NCBI RefSeq assembly: GCF_041321145.1
Contig: NZ_JBGGWA010000002.1
Coordinates: 496,001-560,000, forward strand
From: Paraburkholderia sp041321145
GTDB lineage: Bacteria; Pseudomonadota; Gammaproteobacteria; Burkholderiales; Burkholderiaceae
DNA: 64,000 nt
Reading direction: 5' to 3'
This document shows positions 62,697-64,000 of this stretch, piece after piece. A program made the position numbers and the translations under genes. The notes under the pieces were generated by a model. The model did not search any database. It was given only the letters and a program-made list of their open reading frames with translations, and was not told the origin of the DNA. Each line of letters begins with the position of its first letter. Positions within the stretch are counted from its first letter, which is position 1.

Positions 62697-63071
62697 TCAG
62701 CCCGCGCGCAAGGTCGGATCGACCGCCGCGCGCCAGCTCAGCGCCTTGGCCCGTTGATCGGTGAAGAATGTGACCCACTGATTGCGCACTTGCGGATCGG
62801 TATTCGCGCCTTGGCTCGTGTAGCGCTGCGCGATTGCCGTCTGGAAGGCGCAGTAATCTTCTTTCGACAACCTGCCGCGCCGATTCGCTACATACGCATC
62901 GAACAGCGTCGCGTAGACGCCTTGCGCGTCTTTACCGTAGTCGACCGTCTGGGCACTGCACATCTGCTGCAACGATGCGAACGAGGGCGCACCCATCGTC
63001 CCGTTCAAACTCGGCGAGCTGATGCATCCCGTCAGGAGCGCTGCGGCGCCGATTATCCAAAGTCCACGCAT
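62697..63071 (-). CDS. small lipoprotein of unknown function
   Basis: 124 aa with a signal peptide and lipobox LLTGC, so lipid anchoring at Cys15 is likely. The mature part is helical with a single further Cys pair candidate (MCSAQT, DYCAFQ). No family is recognised. GAGGTG precedes the ATG. Convergent with the TetR gene and divergent from glpD. Confidence 0.72.
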   Translation of the reverse strand: MRGLWIIGAAALLTGCISSPSLNGTMGAPSFASLQQMCSAQTVDYGKDAQGVYATLFDAYVANRRGRLSKEDYCAFQTAIAQRYTSQGANTDPQVRNQWVTFFTDQRAKALSWRAAVDPTLRAG

Positions 63072-63199
63072 GAATTCACCTCGAAATGGCCACTGCCGAG
63101 AGTATCGTCCGTGGCCACGCGTTGCGCCACCACCTTAGCCAATCGGTAGAGGATCGCCTAAAACAATCGAACTTTACTTTTTCGAATATGTTCATTAAA

Positions 63200-63213
63200 G
63201 TTCGCAAACGAAC
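63200..63213 (+). promoter_or_regulatory. inverted repeat upstream of glpD, candidate GlpR operator
   Basis: GTTCG-CAAA-CGAAC, perfect 5-bp arms, with more TTCG/CGAA elements on either side (63168-63225). Position between the divergent lipoprotein and glpD genes fits a glp operator. Confidence 0.5.
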
Positions 63214-63272
63214 ACACTGGTTTCGATAGTTTTCCAAACGGCTTCACGAACGCGACGCAAGGGACACAGCAG

Positions 63273-64000
63273 GTGACGCAAGGCTCGAGATACGATTTGC
63301 TCGTCGTGGGCGGCGGGATCAACGGCGCAGGTATCGCACGCGACGCGGCGGGCCGCGGCCTGTCGGTGCTGCTCTGCGAACAGGACGATCTGGCGGCGCA
63401 TACGTCGTCCGCCAGCACCAAGCTGATTCATGGCGGCCTGCGCTACCTCGAATACCGCGAATTCGGGCTGGTGCGCAAAGCCCTGCAGGAACGCGAAACG
63501 CTGCTGCGGGCGGCGCCGCACATCATGTGGCCGCTGCGTTTCGTGATGCCGCACATGCCCGATCTGCGGCCGGCCTGGCTGATCCGTGCCGGCCTGTTCC
63601 TCTACGATCACCTCGCGAGACGCGAACTGCTGCCCGGCTCGCGCGGCATCGTCATGCGCAACCATCCCGCCGGCGCACCGCTGGTGGATTCGATCAAGCG
63701 CGGTTTCGTGTATTCGGATGGTTGGGTCAACGACGCACGCCTCGTCGTGCTGAACGCGCTCGATGCGCAGGAGCGCGGCGCGAAGATTCTCACGCGCACC
63801 AAACTGCTGAGCGCGGTGCGCGCCGGCGGCGAATGGCGTGCGCAACTCAAACGCGCGGACGGCACGATCCTCGACGTGCGCGCCGCCTCGATTGCGAATG
63901 CGGCCGGTCCGTGGGTCGGCGAACTGCTGCAAGGCGCGCTCGGCCGCGAGGCAACGCATAGCGTGCGCCTTGTGAAAGGCAGCCACATCGTCACGCGCCG
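63273..64000 (+). CDS. glpD: glycerol-3-phosphate dehydrogenase, aerobic (partial, runs off the edge)
   Basis: The first 242 codons of a FAD-dependent membrane-associated dehydrogenase that oxidises glycerol-3-phosphate to dihydroxyacetone phosphate. The start is GTG, with AAGGGA about nine bases ahead. The FAD-binding LLVVGGGINGAGIARDAAGR lies at residues 8-27, followed by SSASTKLIHGGLRYLE and NAAGPWVG, all standard in GlpD. Full-length GlpD is about 500-530 aa, so roughly half is outside the window. Likely repressed by the GlpR encoded at 60510. Confidence 0.93.
   Translation, partial: MTQGSRYDLLVVGGGINGAGIARDAAGRGLSVLLCEQDDLAAHTSSASTKLIHGGLRYLEYREFGLVRKALQERETLLRAAPHIMWPLRFVMPHMPDLRPAWLIRAGLFLYDHLARRELLPGSRGIVMRNHPAGAPLVDSIKRGFVYSDGWVNDARLVVLNALDAQERGAKILTRTKLLSAVRAGGEWRAQLKRADGTILDVRAASIANAAGPWVGELLQGALGREATHSVRLVKGSHIVTR

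Overview
The window is a GC-rich bacterial chromosome segment with gene content and synteny typical of a betaproteobacterium of the Burkholderiaceae, most likely Paraburkholderia or Burkholderia. This rests on the pgk-pyk-fba-purCEK-tsaC block, ilvE next to a CHCC zinc-finger gene and waaF, the recA-recX-DUF2889-sucCD-terC-pilA-pglL run, and paired cytochrome c genes. The genus is inferred from gene order and protein sequence, not from a database search.

Layout. 1-4.4 kb: PBP4-type D-Ala-D-Ala carboxypeptidase, a fatty acid hydroxylase superfamily protein, and a GDSL lipoprotein esterase with a strong terminator. 4.4-13 kb (minus strand): threonylcarbamoyl-AMP synthase, purK, purE, purC, class II fructose-bisphosphate aldolase, pyruvate kinase and phosphoglycerate kinase; a three-copy 50-bp hairpin repeat lies between pyk and fba. 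13-17 kb: azlCD branched-chain amino acid exporter, divergent ilvE, a small zinc-finger protein, and LPS heptosyltransferase II.

17.1-22.1 kb is an AT-rich accessory islet. It holds two intact, closely related, stand-alone contractile-tail sheath-like genes separated by an IS5-type element whose transposase carries a one-base frameshift. No tube, baseplate, spike or terminase gene is present. 22-29.5 kb returns to core genes: SnoaL-like protein, YheT-type hydrolase, M48 metalloprotease, moaC, a PglL-type O-oligosaccharyltransferase and its likely substrate, a type IV pilin. 29.6-38.2 kb: terC, sucCD, DUF2889 protein, recX, recA (with a LexA box over the promoter), and a two-component system. 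38.4-45.9 kb: MHS-type transporter, tRNA-Met, a MarR regulator divergent from a DHA2 drug exporter with a palindromic operator, and dgoR/dgoD for D-galactonate with a perfect 18-bp palindrome between them.

45.9-48.8 kb is a second AT-rich islet with one secreted lysyl-endopeptidase-like serine protease, flanked by imperfect ~67-bp direct repeats that each end in the same terminator hairpin. 48.9-64 kb: copCD, two c-type cytochromes, a hemolysin III family protein, RhlE helicase, a PPOX-family protein, a ferritin-like di-iron protein, an MHS transporter with gamma-glutamyltransferase, and glpR leading toward a glpD that runs off the right edge.

The most unusual content is the orphan paired sheath genes, the protease islet between terminator-bearing repeats, the pyk-fba hairpin repeats with compensatory base changes, an intrinsic terminator placed just before the pilA ribosome-binding site, and an open 147-codon in-frame extension ahead of pyruvate kinase.
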